Of a DNA stretch of 64,000 nt, positions 34,000 through 46,339 are shown piece after piece. A model generated the notes under the pieces. That model saw only the letters and a program-made list of their open reading frames with translations, ran no database searches and was not told the origin of the DNA. The position numbers and the translations under genes were made by a program. Source of the stretch: Delphinus delphis (lineage: Eukaryota > Chordata > Mammalia > Artiodactyla > Delphinidae); contig NC_082688.1 of assembly GCF_949987515.2 (NCBI RefSeq), positions 72,730,731-72,794,730 on the forward strand, given 5' to 3'. How positions within the stretch are numbered: position 1 is the first letter of the stretch; each line of letters starts with the position of its first letter.

Positions 34000-34423
34000 G
34001 TCTTCAAATATTATTTTAGAATAATATATGTGTATAAATTATATGTAATATATAGTTTAATGTTTAATAATAAACATCTATATACCTCCTACCCAGCTTA
34101 AGATATAAAACAATATGAAAAAATTTGATATTCCTGTGAACTTCCTGATTGTATTTTCCCTCTTCCCTAGTAGAAACAATAACTTCCTTTACTTTATAAT
34201 AATGATTTGGTTATTTTTCTTTGTAAATTAACCATATATACGTGTATCCTTAAGCAATATGTTGTTTAAGTTTTCTGTTTTTAAAATTTGACATAAATAA
34301 TATCATAGTACTTGTATTTTCCTGCAATTTGCTTCTTTTATTCAACGTAATATGTTTGAGACTTATCCATATGGATTCCTGTTGCTGCAGCAATTCATTT
34401 TCACTGCCTCTATAGTATTCCTC

Positions 34424-34506
<83 letters not shown>

Positions 34507-35530
34507 CAAGCTGTATGTGGTAGAATATTTAGGTTGTTTCTAGATTTTCCTATTATGACCAATGCTGCTCTTAATGTTTTTGCATGTATTTCTGAAGGCA
34601 CATGTATAAACATTTCTCTAAGAATATATATAGGGGTAAAATTGCTGAGTCTGGCTTATTCCCAACATTACTAGATAATGCAAAACTATGATTGAACCAA
34701 TTGGCACCTTCATCAACAATGTTGAGGATTCCTTTTGCTCTACAATCTCTCCAAAAGAGTCTATAAACTTTTTTTTTTTTTTGGACTGCTAAAGTAAAAT
34801 AGTGGTGAGTTACGTTTTATTTCTTTTGGAGTATCCTCTGTTCCTAAATGGGTTGAGTATTTCTCCATATGCTTATAGGTCTTTTGTATTTTCTCTTCTG
34901 TGAAATACTTTTGTGCCCACTTTTCTATTGGACTGTCTGTGTCTTACTGAATTGAAGAAGTTCTTTACATAATGAGGATAATAGACCTATATTCATTATA
35001 TAAATTGTAAATTTTTTTGCCTCTGTGGCTTGTCTTAAATGGAGTCTTTTGAAGAACAGAAGTTCTTAATTTAAATGTCTTTGAATATTTAAAATCTTTT
35101 ATGTTTAGTGAATTTTATATTTTCTTTAATGCATACATCTCTACCCTTTGGTAAATGATAGCCTCTTATATTGTGTTTTTAATATTTTAAAGTTTTGCCT
35201 ATTACATTTAAGTCTTGTATTTATCTGAAATTGATTTTGTATATGGTGTGAGATAGGGATCAAATTTCACTTCTCCCCATATGAATTACAAATAACTCTA
35301 GCACAGTTGTTTGCATCCTCCATTCCATATATGGGTGGGTCTGTTTCTGAGGTGTCATTTCTGTCCCATTTGTCTAATTTTCTATCTCTGTACTAGTACC
35401 ACACTCTTTAATTATTGGGCTTACTTGTAAGTTTTAATATCTAGTAGAGCAAATTGTCCCACCTATTTCTGCTTTGGTAGAATCTTGAAATTGTTTAATT
35501 TTTGCTTATTTTAGAAATTGTTAATTAGAC
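34000..35530 (-). mobile_element. Antisense L1 (L1M) with embedded microsatellite
   Basis: 'acaataacttcctttacttt', 'caatttgcttcttttattca', 'tatttaggttgtttctagat', 'gtaaaattgctgagtctggc', 'gtcttttgaagaacagaagt', 'tatggtgtgagatagggatc' and 'atctctgtactagtaccaca' follow antisense L1 from the 3' UTR into ORF2. Confidence 0.8.
34430..34505. repeat. (TA)n(CA)n microsatellite
   Basis: About 16 TA units then about 20 CA units, pure. It lies at the spot where antisense L1 normally reads 'gtatgtatatacca', a common birthplace of microsatellites. Confidence 0.97.
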
Positions 35531-36480
35531 CTTAGTATTGGAAAACAATGTCACTGGATATAAAAATTTCTCCAGTATTTTGAAGATACTATTTCATTGT
35601 CATTCCATTATTTCTGTTGAGAAGCCAGTATCAGTCAAACTGTCATTCCTTTGTAGTAGGCAGTCTTCTTTTTTTTCTCCTTCTGGCTACTTTATCTGTC
35701 TATCTATCTATCTGTCTATCTATCAGACAGACAGACAGATAGATAGATCTATCTATCTACCTGTGTTTAACTGTGATATATACAGATTTTGCTTTTTCAA
35801 TTGTGTCCTGATTGAAATTTGCTGGTCTTCCTGAATCAAAGGATTGGTTTCTTTCAACAATTTTGGAAACTTCTCATTCATATTACATATTTACGTATTC
35901 TTTTTCTTTTCAAACTCCAGTTAGATGTTATTGGACCTCATCACTCTGTCTTTCATATATTCTAACCTTTCAGATTTTCTGTCTTTTTGCCCCTATGCCC
36001 TACATTCTCCCTCTGAGTAACTTCTTCAGATCTAACTTTCAGATCACTAATTCTCTTTTCAATTGTGTCTAATATCCATTTTAACTCATAGATTAAGATT
36101 TTATTTTTAGTTACTACATTTTCACTGCTATTTATTTATTTTTCCCAATCTGCCTGATCAATTTTTATAGCCATTTATTCCTCCATAACTTATTTTAATA
36201 AGTTTAACAATATTTATTTTATATCTGATATTTTCAGTATTATCTTCATAGGTCTAATTTTGCAATTAGTTTCCATTAATTCTTGCTTATAGAGGAGTTG
36301 TTTAGTGATTTTAAAAACAAAAAGTGAAATTTCATTATTTGGAAATAATCTGTGGGAGATTTTCAGGCCTCTATTTAAGAGTGTTTTCACTGTGCAAGGA
36401 AATGTGTTTACTTCTGATGGGTACCTGGGTGCATTATCAACTTAAGAGTAATTTAAACTAAAATCTCACCCTAGGGCTTT
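35531..36480 (-). mobile_element. Possible continuation of antisense LINE
   Basis: AT-rich sequence whose phrases ('ctgttgagaagccagtatca', 'gatcactaattctcttttca', 'tttttagttactacattttc') resemble an antisense LINE or LINE-associated repeat. I cannot fix family or borders. Confidence 0.4.
35694..35764. repeat. Tetranucleotide array that flips strand
   Basis: TCTG/TCTA units (35694-35724) change directly to AGAC/AGAT units (35725-35748) and then back to CTAT units (to about 35760). The two halves are reverse-complementary and can fold on themselves. Confidence 0.93.
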
Positions 36481-39400
36481 TTACTTAAAAAAGAAGTAGG
36501 ATTTCTGATTCATTCATCATTAGTATGCACCTGTGGTCAGGAATTCTCATGTAAGACTAGTTTAGTTTTTTGCCAAAGCCATGAGAGGAATTTTTCTCTC
36601 TACTTTACATGATTTGTGTATGTGTGTTTCTCCTATTTTACACACTACCAGTAAAGACTCATACTTTGTCCCTTAACTCTGTATGCCTGTGGCCAGTTAA
36701 AGTCAAGTTTGTAGATCACAAGAAGTTTCTACATGCCGTTAGGGCAAATACTATCTCCAGTGATTGCTTATTCATATAAAGTCAAACTTTTTCATAATTT
36801 GGGGCCGTATACTTTTCCTTTGTTTATCCTTAGTTTATCCATACTTTAGAAAAATGGTTTCCATGTTTAACCAGAATTATTTTCTGTGTGCTGGGGGAGA
36901 TGTTTTCTTTCCATAACTGGTCTACAATATTGCCAGAAACATTACTGGATTTTATTCTTCACCACACCCTGTAATTGTGTTTATCTAAGGAAAAAGTTTA
37001 TCTTCGACTGTAGTTATGTAGACATCTTTATGCACATATTTCTGAAATCCCTTTATCAGTTAGAAAGTAAATAGTTACTTGTTACCTGTCATATAAAAAT
37101 GCTCTGAGGATTGACAGATTACCTCTGTCTTAATTTTTTTTTGATAAAGTAAACTAATAAAGAGGTTTGATTGTAAACTTGACTGAGAATTATTTGTAAG
37201 TCTTTTCGGATGAAATAAAATAGATATTCTGAACCTCTGTAGATATACAGTTTATCTTGGTAAGATGGATTAATATGCATTGGAAGCAAGTATTATATTT
37301 ACAAGCCATTTTCTTTCATATCCTGGATTATGTAATTAGAAATACTAGTGGACAAATTGAAGTTTTCCTAATCTTTTTTAAAGACTGCCTTGCAGGAATA
37401 TATTCATAAACAATTATAAGCCTTTATCAAATTTGTAGAGTGTTAAGTAATTTAGATAATGGATTAAGTTAGAAATTTTAATAATTTAACATTGATTTAA
37501 TTCATATCTTTCTTAGAGATGGCAATAGTTTTTGTATTGGGCATGATAAAACTGTACTTTTAGTATGAAAAAATCAATTTCATTATATGTCTATTCTTTG
37601 TAAGGCTGATCATCTCACAGGTAAAATGAAAGTTAGGCTGCATGTAGACAATAGATTTGAGTTTTTCACAGTTATGAGTAGACGCACATTAATTTTCTGA
37701 GCCTTGACAAATGATGTATGATTTCAATTTTTAATTTTGAAATGTGGTAAGATAAATATTGAAATAAAATTGCTAGTAACTGAAGTTTTATGTCTTGTGT
37801 TTTTCATCTTACTCAAGATATATGGAAACTTTTTAAATTAGTTAACACTGTCTATTGTGATGGTTACTTATTTGAACTATCTTCTGGAGTTCTGTTTTGT
37901 TTAGGTATTATGAGGAAGAATCTGAGCAATAAACCAGATGCTTTCTATTTCATCTGTTCACATGTACCTAGATGGCAAGTCATCTGGGTGATGTTGACAG
38001 CTAGGACATAAGCTTGGAGGGAATTCCTTGATAATACTTTCAGGACCAAATGCTACTGAAAAGAAAAGAATGTTTTTGAAAACAGATGTTCTAGCTATAT
38101 CAGGAAAGAAAAATAAGGCAAACATATTTTGAGCGTGTCTGTGCCTGCATTTGTAACTAGAAGTCAATAGGCAATTTTTTTGGGAATTGGAAATGAGTCT
38201 TTCACCTCTCAGGGACCTGTGTTGCATGACACTAGATATTGCCTAACAGAGAATGTAACCATAGAGCCTCAGTAGGCACATTACCAAATTGGAACACACT
38301 GATTGCTTATGAAAAATTTCTACACCAGCTAGATTGTTGGAGTTGAATGGAAACCTGCTGTTTGCCAGCTCTGGTTCCTATTACCATTAGTGGAGGGGAA
38401 TTGGTCCAAATAAACTATGCCTTTGAGTGAGTGGGCCTGCCAGGGCCCACTTCTGTGACTATTGGATAGTACCTGAGCAGCCCTTCATGTAGGGGACACA
38501 CACAGACACCTCTGAGTATCCTCTTTTGTTCTAACAGATCAAGAGGGTAAAAGAAAAAAACTATAGAAGAAAAAGCAAGGAGTACTAGCTATCACCCACA
38601 GTAAACATTACCCGTTCAAAAACTAAGTTTTCTAAATTGAATAGAACCTAACTAAATGATTTTGAATTTTTGGCATAGTTGTGGCATAGACTGGATGTGG
38701 CTTTTGCTTAGCTTTCTCATAGTGAAAAGCTTGGATGAAAACCTTGTGGGGAAGATTGAAATGGCCCATCCAATTCTGCAGCTGCTGGAGAATCAACACT
38801 TCTTGCCCCAGTGCCTCTATTATATCATTTGTTTCTGGATCTAAAAATTCAAATCAGTGATATTAAATGGACAGGCAGACTTTAAGCTGCAATATCACTG
38901 TATTATCTGGTTATTTTCCAGAGGCAGGTCATTCTTGCAGAGAGTTCTGAGTTCATAGCACAGGATAAATGATCTGTGCCAGATTTTTAGGCACAAAGAA
39001 TAGTAAGGGCAGAGTTGGCATATACTTGCTTTGGCTGCAATATGGTTGGGTTCAAGATATTCCAGATTGCTTTAAATCTGGGTAAAATTTAAGGAACAAT
39101 GTTGTGAAAATGAGCCTACTTTAGCCACACCCCTTAAAGGTTTTTACTCACCTAGTCAGCCAGGTCTAGGAACCAGAATCTTGACCACAAATACAATTTT
39201 GCATTTTATATACCTATAACCCCCCTCGCATGACTCTCACTGGTTTGGCATTTTGAACAGTATGTGCTTTAAACATTTGTAAATCTGCAAACCTGTAAAT
39301 ATCACTGTGGAATGTAACTCCTAAAACATTACTAAAATATAACTAAAAATATAACTAAAAGCTCTTGCATAAATGATAGCAGTATGTTAGATTCATAATT

Positions 39401-40940
39401 GTGTCTAGAAGAAATGACACATTTCTAGGAACCTTGGACCTTTGCATCTACCTGTTAACACACAGTAATATGTAACTTAGTTTCAAAATAGTTTTAAATA
39501 TTTCAACTTCAACCAAATGGGACTAAGAATTTGCAAAGGTATTTGCTTATATAAGAGGAAAACCCTTTCATCATCCTTATAGATTTCCTGCAAATAAATC
39601 AGAGACCCATGAGTCACAGTTCTCCCCAACAGACTTGCAGTGACTTAGTGTTTGAAAATCTTGACAGTGGACCTGAGATATTTCCTTTCTAAACTAGTCT
39701 CTTGGATGTATCTTTATACTTGCATATGTGCATACTAAACGGATTAAAATTCATATGTAAATATGTTAACAGTGTGATACTCATTATTTTCATGTCCTAG
39801 GAATTGGTAAAATTCTTAATCTAGAAGTAACAGAAATGTGTCTGGCTAGAGTTAGTTCAGTATTTTTATCATAATTCTCTGTTTTCAGCAGTCTAGTTTT
39901 GGGGTTTGCATATTGATTCCCTTCTGTGTGTCAAACTTTTCCACGCTTTTTGGTAATCCATGTTGAAACAGTTTCTTGAATCAGAGCCAGGAGAACTTTC
40001 AAGTAATCTCCTTGTAGTATTTCAAATTTAAGAGATTTTTGTCTACTCTATTTTTAGAGCTTTAGTTATTTCTTTTCAGATTGCTTAGAGCCTAGATTTA
40101 TGCAGTGCTGGAAGTTAAATAGATGATTCTAAAGAGGTGAATTCTTCTTTGACATTTTTCTGTGGAATATTTGGCAAATATCTAGGGAAAGGACTCTTTC
40201 TGCCTGTACTGTTGGAATCAGTAAAGTTTTGTCAATAACTTGAAATTGGCAAGGATACTTCAACCTCAGCTTTTGACTTCAGCTTTGAATGTTCAAAGTT
40301 ATTTTCCATTACCAAACATATCAAAACAAAAACATAAACATGGAAAGCCATGACTCACTTCTGAGAAGCATTCTGCAGCATCTATTCCTGGCTGCTGTGG
40401 CCTGGAACTGGATTGTGTAATTTAACTATCTCATGACAACTTCTGGGAAGAATATCCTGTACTTAAAAAGAAAAAAAATTGTGTATTAGCTTTTAGATTA
40501 GGTAATGGGAATGATTCTCTTAAAACCATTTTTATTTTTGAAATGTAGGTAAAAGTTATTAGGGAGTTTGCAAAGCAAAGCAGTGGTCTCAGTTCCATTA
40601 TCTTAAACTTTTTTTTTTTAACCTATCCTGTCAACATCTGTGGATGTTTCTAAACTATGATTAAGACTATTGTTGCTATATTGTATTTATTCTTCTTCAC
40701 TGTATATCATTACACATTTTGATTTATGTAGGAAAAACCTCTCCCTAAAAATTCTCCCATTTCTTCCCAGTCCATTCTTCATTATATCATCATATGTAAG
40801 ACTGTTCTTTTTTCAGGCATATCACATCACAGCTTCTGGGTTTTGAGTATTAGCTCAAATAGGTTTTTTCGGTAATAATTCCTCCTGAATTTTTTTTAAT
40901 GATGTTTTCATTCTATAAATATTGTCACCTCCACTGTATT
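36481..40940. other. Long repeat-poor stretch
   Basis: About 4.4 kb without a transposon that I recognise. No open frame above about 90 codons and no known domain. Short pieces such as 38340-38520 and 40290-40420 are GC-richer than their surroundings. This is a candidate for conserved non-coding DNA or decayed repeats beyond eye recognition. Confidence 0.4.
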
Positions 40941-40944
40941 CTAA

Positions 40945-41233
40945 AATATAGACAAAGTGAGCGAGTGGCATGGACATATATACACTACCAAATGTAAAAT
41001 AGATAGCTAGTGGGAAGCAGCCACATAGCACAGGGAGATCAGCTCGGTGCTTTGTGACCACCTGGATGGGTGGGATAGGGAGGGTGGGAGGGTGGGAGGG
41101 TGATGCAAGAGGGAGGGGATATAGGGATATATGTATACATATAGCTGATTCACTTTGTTATAAAGCAGAAACTAACACACCATTGTAAAGCAATTATACT
41201 CCAATAAAGATGTTAAAAATAAATAAATAAATG
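40945..41233 (+). mobile_element. L1 3' UTR fragment with A-rich tail
   Basis: 'ggcatggacatatatacact', 'gaagcagccacatagcacag', 'ggagatcagctcggtgcttt', 'gattcactttgttataaagc' and 'caattatactccaataaaga' are the 3' UTR of a ruminant/cetacean-type L1, ending in an AAAT-rich tail. It includes a G-rich tract at 41067-41100. Low divergence marks it as relatively young. Confidence 0.92.
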
Positions 41234-41685
41234 AAAGTATATTGTGAATCTCATCGTAAAAGGTGGTAGATAACAAATACTAATCCATGGGAACAATTTT
41301 GCATTTTCTAAATAAATTGCTTCAATTTATTTCCATCATTTTTCCAAGTGCCTCAGGCATCAATGAAAATAGGCTCATTAATTGCTAAGTAAGTAATTTT
41401 TCCACAAGTATAGTCTTGTTCCAAATACTCATTTGTGCATTTACCATGCATGACCAAAGAATCACCAAACGCAAACCTAGTTATTAAGTGAAATACACAT
41501 TTCCTTGAAAAACGGGCATCAGGGTCAAATTAAAATCCCACACAAACAATTGCATCACTCATGATCATTGCTTGAAAAGTAAAATGCCAACTTACTTACT
41601 TGGATGGGAAAGCTTAGAGTCATCCACATTGTTAGGGAAAGAGTGTAGTGTGGATATAAAAGCTTCTCTCTATTTCTTGACCCAG
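41234..41685. other. No recognised gene or repeat
   Basis: Unique-looking sequence. No gene. Confidence 0.35.
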
Positions 41686-41689
41686 GTTA

Positions 41690-41960
41690 AATGTTTTCTG
41701 CTCCAAACAATCTTTCTTCATTTCCTCCGTTAAATATGATCTCTTGATTTGTCATCACATCTTAACTGTGATTTTTCTCCATATTGTATTCTTTGTCTTA
41801 GATTTATTTAAATTAACATGCCTTATCTACCCATTAAAATGCAAGTTTTTTTGATTGCATGGAGTTCATTTGATCCATCCTTACAGTACTTCACTTAGTA
41901 CCTTGGACAGAGTAGATGCTTCACTAAGTGCTTGGTGAAAGCATGAATAATGTGATAATT
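41690..41960 (+). mobile_element. L2 3' end, sense
   Basis: 'ctccaaacaatctttcttca', 'cccattaaaatgcaagtttt', 'acttagtaccttggacagag' and 'agatgcttcactaagtgctt' followed by 'gaaagcatgaataatg' are the L2 3' terminus. Confidence 0.7.
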
Positions 41961-42865
41961 ATATAAAAGTATTTATTATAGAGAGATGGGTAGGAATAAA
42001 ACTGAATTAAAAGAAACTTTATGTTGGTTTATTTCTTCCCCATTCTGCTTTCATGCAAAGCACGAGTCTCTCCATTGGTTATTTGGATCTTCACTTATTG
42101 AACAGGAGTGATGCATCAGACACAGAAGGACGTGTTCTGCCAGTTTTGAGCTGCTTGTAATTCATGTGTGCAGAATTATGAAACAGACCCAAAAATGTTG
42201 GCTTATCTTAGGCAAAACACAATTTCCAAGTTTTTAGGAAAATAAATTTGGAAAACTATGGGAGATTTGTAAAAGACTCGGCAGTCTAGTGGTTCCTGAG
42301 TGTTGTTACTTTGATTGCTATTGTTACCACCATACTTCTCGTCGGCATTTATAGAGAATTTTTATTTGTCTTGTGTTTCAAAGTAATATGTGTAGTATAG
42401 TGGGTGTATTTTGTGGCTTGGGGATTTGTGGTATGAACAAATGAATGCAATTCAATTAACAATTGTTGATTGCTTTTTATATGAAAGATTCTTTAAAGTC
42501 TCTGTGTTGGAAGGGGGAAAGAGATGAAAAAGAAAGAGTTAAGATCCAGTAGAGAAAAAGGGTATATTTATAGATAACATTGTGAGAGAAATCAAAAACT
42601 GTTTACCTTAAGTGACATAGATATTTGTCTACTCAAAGACAAGGAAATGGGCCTGGGAACTTGAGGTCTGTTTAGATTCTATATGGCTCTGATTTTATAA
42701 ATCATGAGTAGAGGAAGACAAAAGGATTTTGAATTCCAATTTTTTAAAAAAACCACAGAGCATAGGGTGGCAAAAGGCAACATTATGGTAGCTTGTTGGT
42801 TTCAGCCAATGTCATAATGTTTTTAGGTAGGAATATCAGAATGCTTTTGGAATGATTTTTGTGTT
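41961..42865. other. No recognised gene or repeat
   Basis: Unique-looking AT-rich sequence. No gene. Confidence 0.35.
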
Positions 42866-42869
42866 CCTG

Positions 42870-43050
42870 GTACTATACCAAGCTTGACTATTTTAATTAA
42901 TAATAACCCTTTTATGCTATATTAATATTATTCAGGTGAGAAAACTGAGGTTTAGAAAGGCAAAGAAATGTGTTGACCATCACAAAGATAGAAAGCGGCA
43001 GGGACTGGTCAAACAGCATTAGACCCTCAAATGTGTACTTCTAAGCACTA
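42870..43050 (-). mobile_element. MIR SINE, antisense
   Basis: 'gtgagaaaactgaggtttag', 'aaaggcaaagaaatgtgttg' and 'ccatcacaaagatagaaagc' are the antisense MIR core. Confidence 0.75.
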
Positions 43051-43099
43051 GGATTTATTTCTTTATCATAGCGATTGCCTGTATAAATGAATACACTAA

Positions 43100-43339
43100 T
43101 TTGCTAATCCTAAATTTATCTTTTTATTCATACTCATTAAAAATAGCATATGATTTAAACTCCACTAAAGAGACTAACAACGTGAAGTAAGAATATAAAA
43201 CAACTTCATGAACTTTTGTGGGAGTGTAAATTGGTACACCAATTTTGGAAGACTGGCATCATCTACCAAAGTTGGAAAAACAGTTATCCCATTGCCTAAC
43301 AGTTTTGCTTACTTGTGTGTATGTATGTGTATATGTATA

Positions 43340-43371
<32 letters not shown>

Positions 43372-43825
43372 CACACCTTAAGTGAGTGTTTTTGTGTACC
43401 AAAGACATGTACAATAACATTTATATCAACATTTTTGATAATATCCCCAAACTTGGAACCACTCAAATTTTCAATCAGCATTAGAATGTGTAAGGAGATT
43501 TTGGTATATTCATGGAAGTGAAATAACATATGGCAATAAAAATGCAACACCACATTGTTATCCCACCATATTAAGCCAAAGGAGACAGACATAGCAAATA
43601 AATATGTCTTATATGACCACATTTATATAAAATTTTAAAAATAATCAAATATATGAGTTAGTAGGTTTGGAGGTGGCTCTGGAGTGTTAGTGGTGTATTA
43701 TTTCTTGACTTCTTGTGGTAGTTACATGGCCATATTCCTTTTGTGGTTATTCATTTAGCTGTGACCTATGAATTGTACACTTTTCTAGGTGTATTTTTAC
43801 TTCATTAAAAAGTTAAACATAATAG
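43100..43825 (+). mobile_element. Sense L1 3' remnant with microsatellite
   Basis: 'gtgggagtgtaaattggtac', 'acatttatatcaacattttt', 'cccaaacttggaaccactca', 'atggcaataaaaatgcaaca' and 'attgtacacttttctaggtg' match the final part of an old sense L1. Confidence 0.75.
43314..43376. repeat. TG/TA-rich microsatellite
   Basis: tgtgtatgtatgtgtatatg passes into pure TA (about 11 units) and a short acacac. It sits inside the old L1. Confidence 0.92.
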
Positions 43826-44530
43826 CCATTATTTGTGGGAAAGGAGATGTTCTGGTTAAAGAGGACGTTAACAATAACTGCCACAAGAAAAAAATTCTGC
43901 ATAGCTCTTGTAATTAGCTTGATAATCTTTTCCAAGAGAGGTTGTTTTGCCTTTAAGTACAAAATACACAAATAATATAGCATTACTTTAAATATTTGAA
44001 AGTTTTATTTGATAAGGATTATAGAAGTGGAAGATAAAGAAGGTATGGAGCATTGAGGCAAACAGGTATCTCTAATATTCATTGGATTCCTTGCCATTGT
44101 TTTCTTTTAGAGTAGGAGGGATTATCAAATCACTCTGGTAATTTGGTTTGATTTTGTTTTGAGATTTTACACAAGTGTCAAGTGAGAAATTAGAATATTG
44201 TTGAAGTTCCAAGTGCTTCATAGTCTGTGCTAAGACCAGACATTTTGGGGACCACTCACCAAATCCCTGAATATAATCTCATCTTTGGCACTTGCTCTAG
44301 TTGCTGGAACAATAAGCATTCTAATTTTTTTTTGAAGTAAGTAGTTGGTCATGAAAACAGATATATACCCTCACTGTAAATATTGTTGGCCTCCTTTGGA
44401 GCAGGGGGTGCCCTCAGTGAACTTTGTCTGACTGACATTAAGCTGGCTTTAGTCACTTTGGCACTTGGGTCCAGTCAGCTCAAAGTGCAGTCTCTTCTCA
44501 TGATTCAGGTGAGTTTTTGTCTTGATAAGA
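43826..44530. other. No recognised gene or repeat
   Basis: Unique-looking sequence. No gene. Confidence 0.35.
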
Positions 44531-44534
44531 GCAT

Positions 44535-44765
44535 AGAGAGGGTAATTTAAGAACACAGGCTCTAGAATCAAACAAATCTAGGTTCAAATACCATCTTTAC
44601 CTCTGCCTATATGCTGACCTTGGAAAATTAAACTTTCTACGTGGGGTAATAATATACTATTGATGTGCAGATTTGTTGAGATAATGCATGTAAAATTCCT
44701 AGCACAGTATCTGCCGCAAAATAAGCTTTCAATGAATGTTAGCTGTCATTTGTTAATAGCTATTA
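44535..44765 (+). mobile_element. MIR SINE
   Basis: 'agaacacaggctctagaatc', 'ctaggttcaaataccatctt', 'tgctgaccttggaaaattaa', 'ttgagataatgcatgtaaaa' and 'ttcctagcacagtatctgcc' cover nearly all of MIR. Confidence 0.88.
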
Positions 44766-46339
44766 TTATGACTTGAATACATGATGCTTTCATGTGTAAC
44801 AAAGTACCACATTAACTCAACTGACCCAAGCACACAAATGAAGGGAAATAAAGCAGATCCAACAAATTGCTTTAAGTAATATATTACTAATTATTTATGT
44901 AAATAAAACCAGTACACTTTTGTGTAATAGGAAACTTTATTCATCTAGAAAATATAATTTTTGTAAAAGCTACGTACAATGAATATTTGCCTCTGCATAT
45001 ATTTCTAGATACTCAGCTCTAATACAAGTAAAACCAGTTTGAAAATCGATGACTTCTAGTTAGTTCTTTATAGCATAAATGCGTGTTTAAAGTGCTTTTA
45101 GTTGGAAAAAAAGAAAAGGTCACCTATGTACTTGAAAGATTGAAACCAAAGATTGAAGGAGATATTTTACCATTCTTCATTTTATGTTTAAGCTTTGCTG
45201 AGATCAATGAATTCCAAATCATTATGCATCAGTTAGTAGGTGCAGAGGAAATGCTTTAATGTCTGGAAATTTCATCAACCTCATTCCTCTGGCAAAAAAG
45301 GAATTGCTTAGGTGAGTGTTCTCAAGAACAACACACTATACACATCAGACATCTAAATATATGTAAACATGAAAAGGTTTGCATTTTCAGCAACACAGTC
45401 TGGTTTTCAGAGACTTAGTTTTGAACTATAGCTGCTGGTTTCTCAAAATATATTTCACCATCATCAGCCAGTGCATGACAGAGGAGGTACCACGGGATAA
45501 CAAGGTGCTCTTGTTATAGGATGGTAAACACAGTACATGCTTCCTGCTGCTTTATCGGATAGGCACTTTCTTTCCCAAATAGTTTAGCAAACGTTTGCCT
45601 TCCATACCCAAACTGTAAGAATGCCAGCTCTCTCAGGAGACAACTGAAATCCACAGCTACACAATTTCCCTTTTTCTTAAGGGGAAAAGTTTAAAAATAA
45701 CTAACTTTTCTCAGCCGTGTTAAGCGTATCTTTTCCCTGGGAATCACTTTGTTTTTATATTTTCTGCCTCTCTGTTAAAATTGAAAACGTGAATGCTTCA
45801 TTGCCTAAGAAACTGAGTACACTTGCTTTCTGAAATGTACCTTTTAATGTCTTTTATGATTTTGTTTTTCTTCCCTTATTTGCACTTTCAGCTGTGGATG
45901 AATTTCCATGCAATGCATCATTTCTTTAAGAGTTTACACACCAGAAGAAATCAAAATGGAAAATGGTATCTATTAAGCGAGAACAGCTTTCTCAAGTCCC
46001 CAGCAGATGCTGTTAGTGAGCAGCCCTCTGTTTGCTCAGCACAGCAGATCAGTTTAACCCTCCGTAGGGCTGCCCGGAAGAAAGTGACATATTTCTGGTT
46101 GTTGAACAAATGAAGCCATTCTTTACTTGACTTTACCCTCTTGTTGTTTCAGAATACAGTGTAGACCTGGGGGTTTGTAAATTTGAGTCACACATCCCTC
46201 CACCTTGTCTAAGATGATTTCTGTTATTATAACCCACTGACTTCCATATGGCTGGTTCCCTGTGATCAATTCTGTTTTTGTGCTTCCTCCCTCACCATTC
46301 CACACATCGTATCACCTAGCACCTGCACACATACGTTCC
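44766..46339. other. Unique stretch with one exon-like block
   Basis: No transposon recognised. A pyrimidine-rich acceptor-like sequence ending '...tgcactttcag' at 45891 is followed by an open frame to 46110 (73 codons) that includes KSLHTRRNQNGKWYLLSEN. No start, donor or poly-A signal links it to a gene. Confidence 0.35.

Noticed and set aside
34250..34613. Open frames rich in Cys-Val and Tyr-Ile repeats
   Set aside because: They are translations of the (TA)n(CA)n array in both directions.
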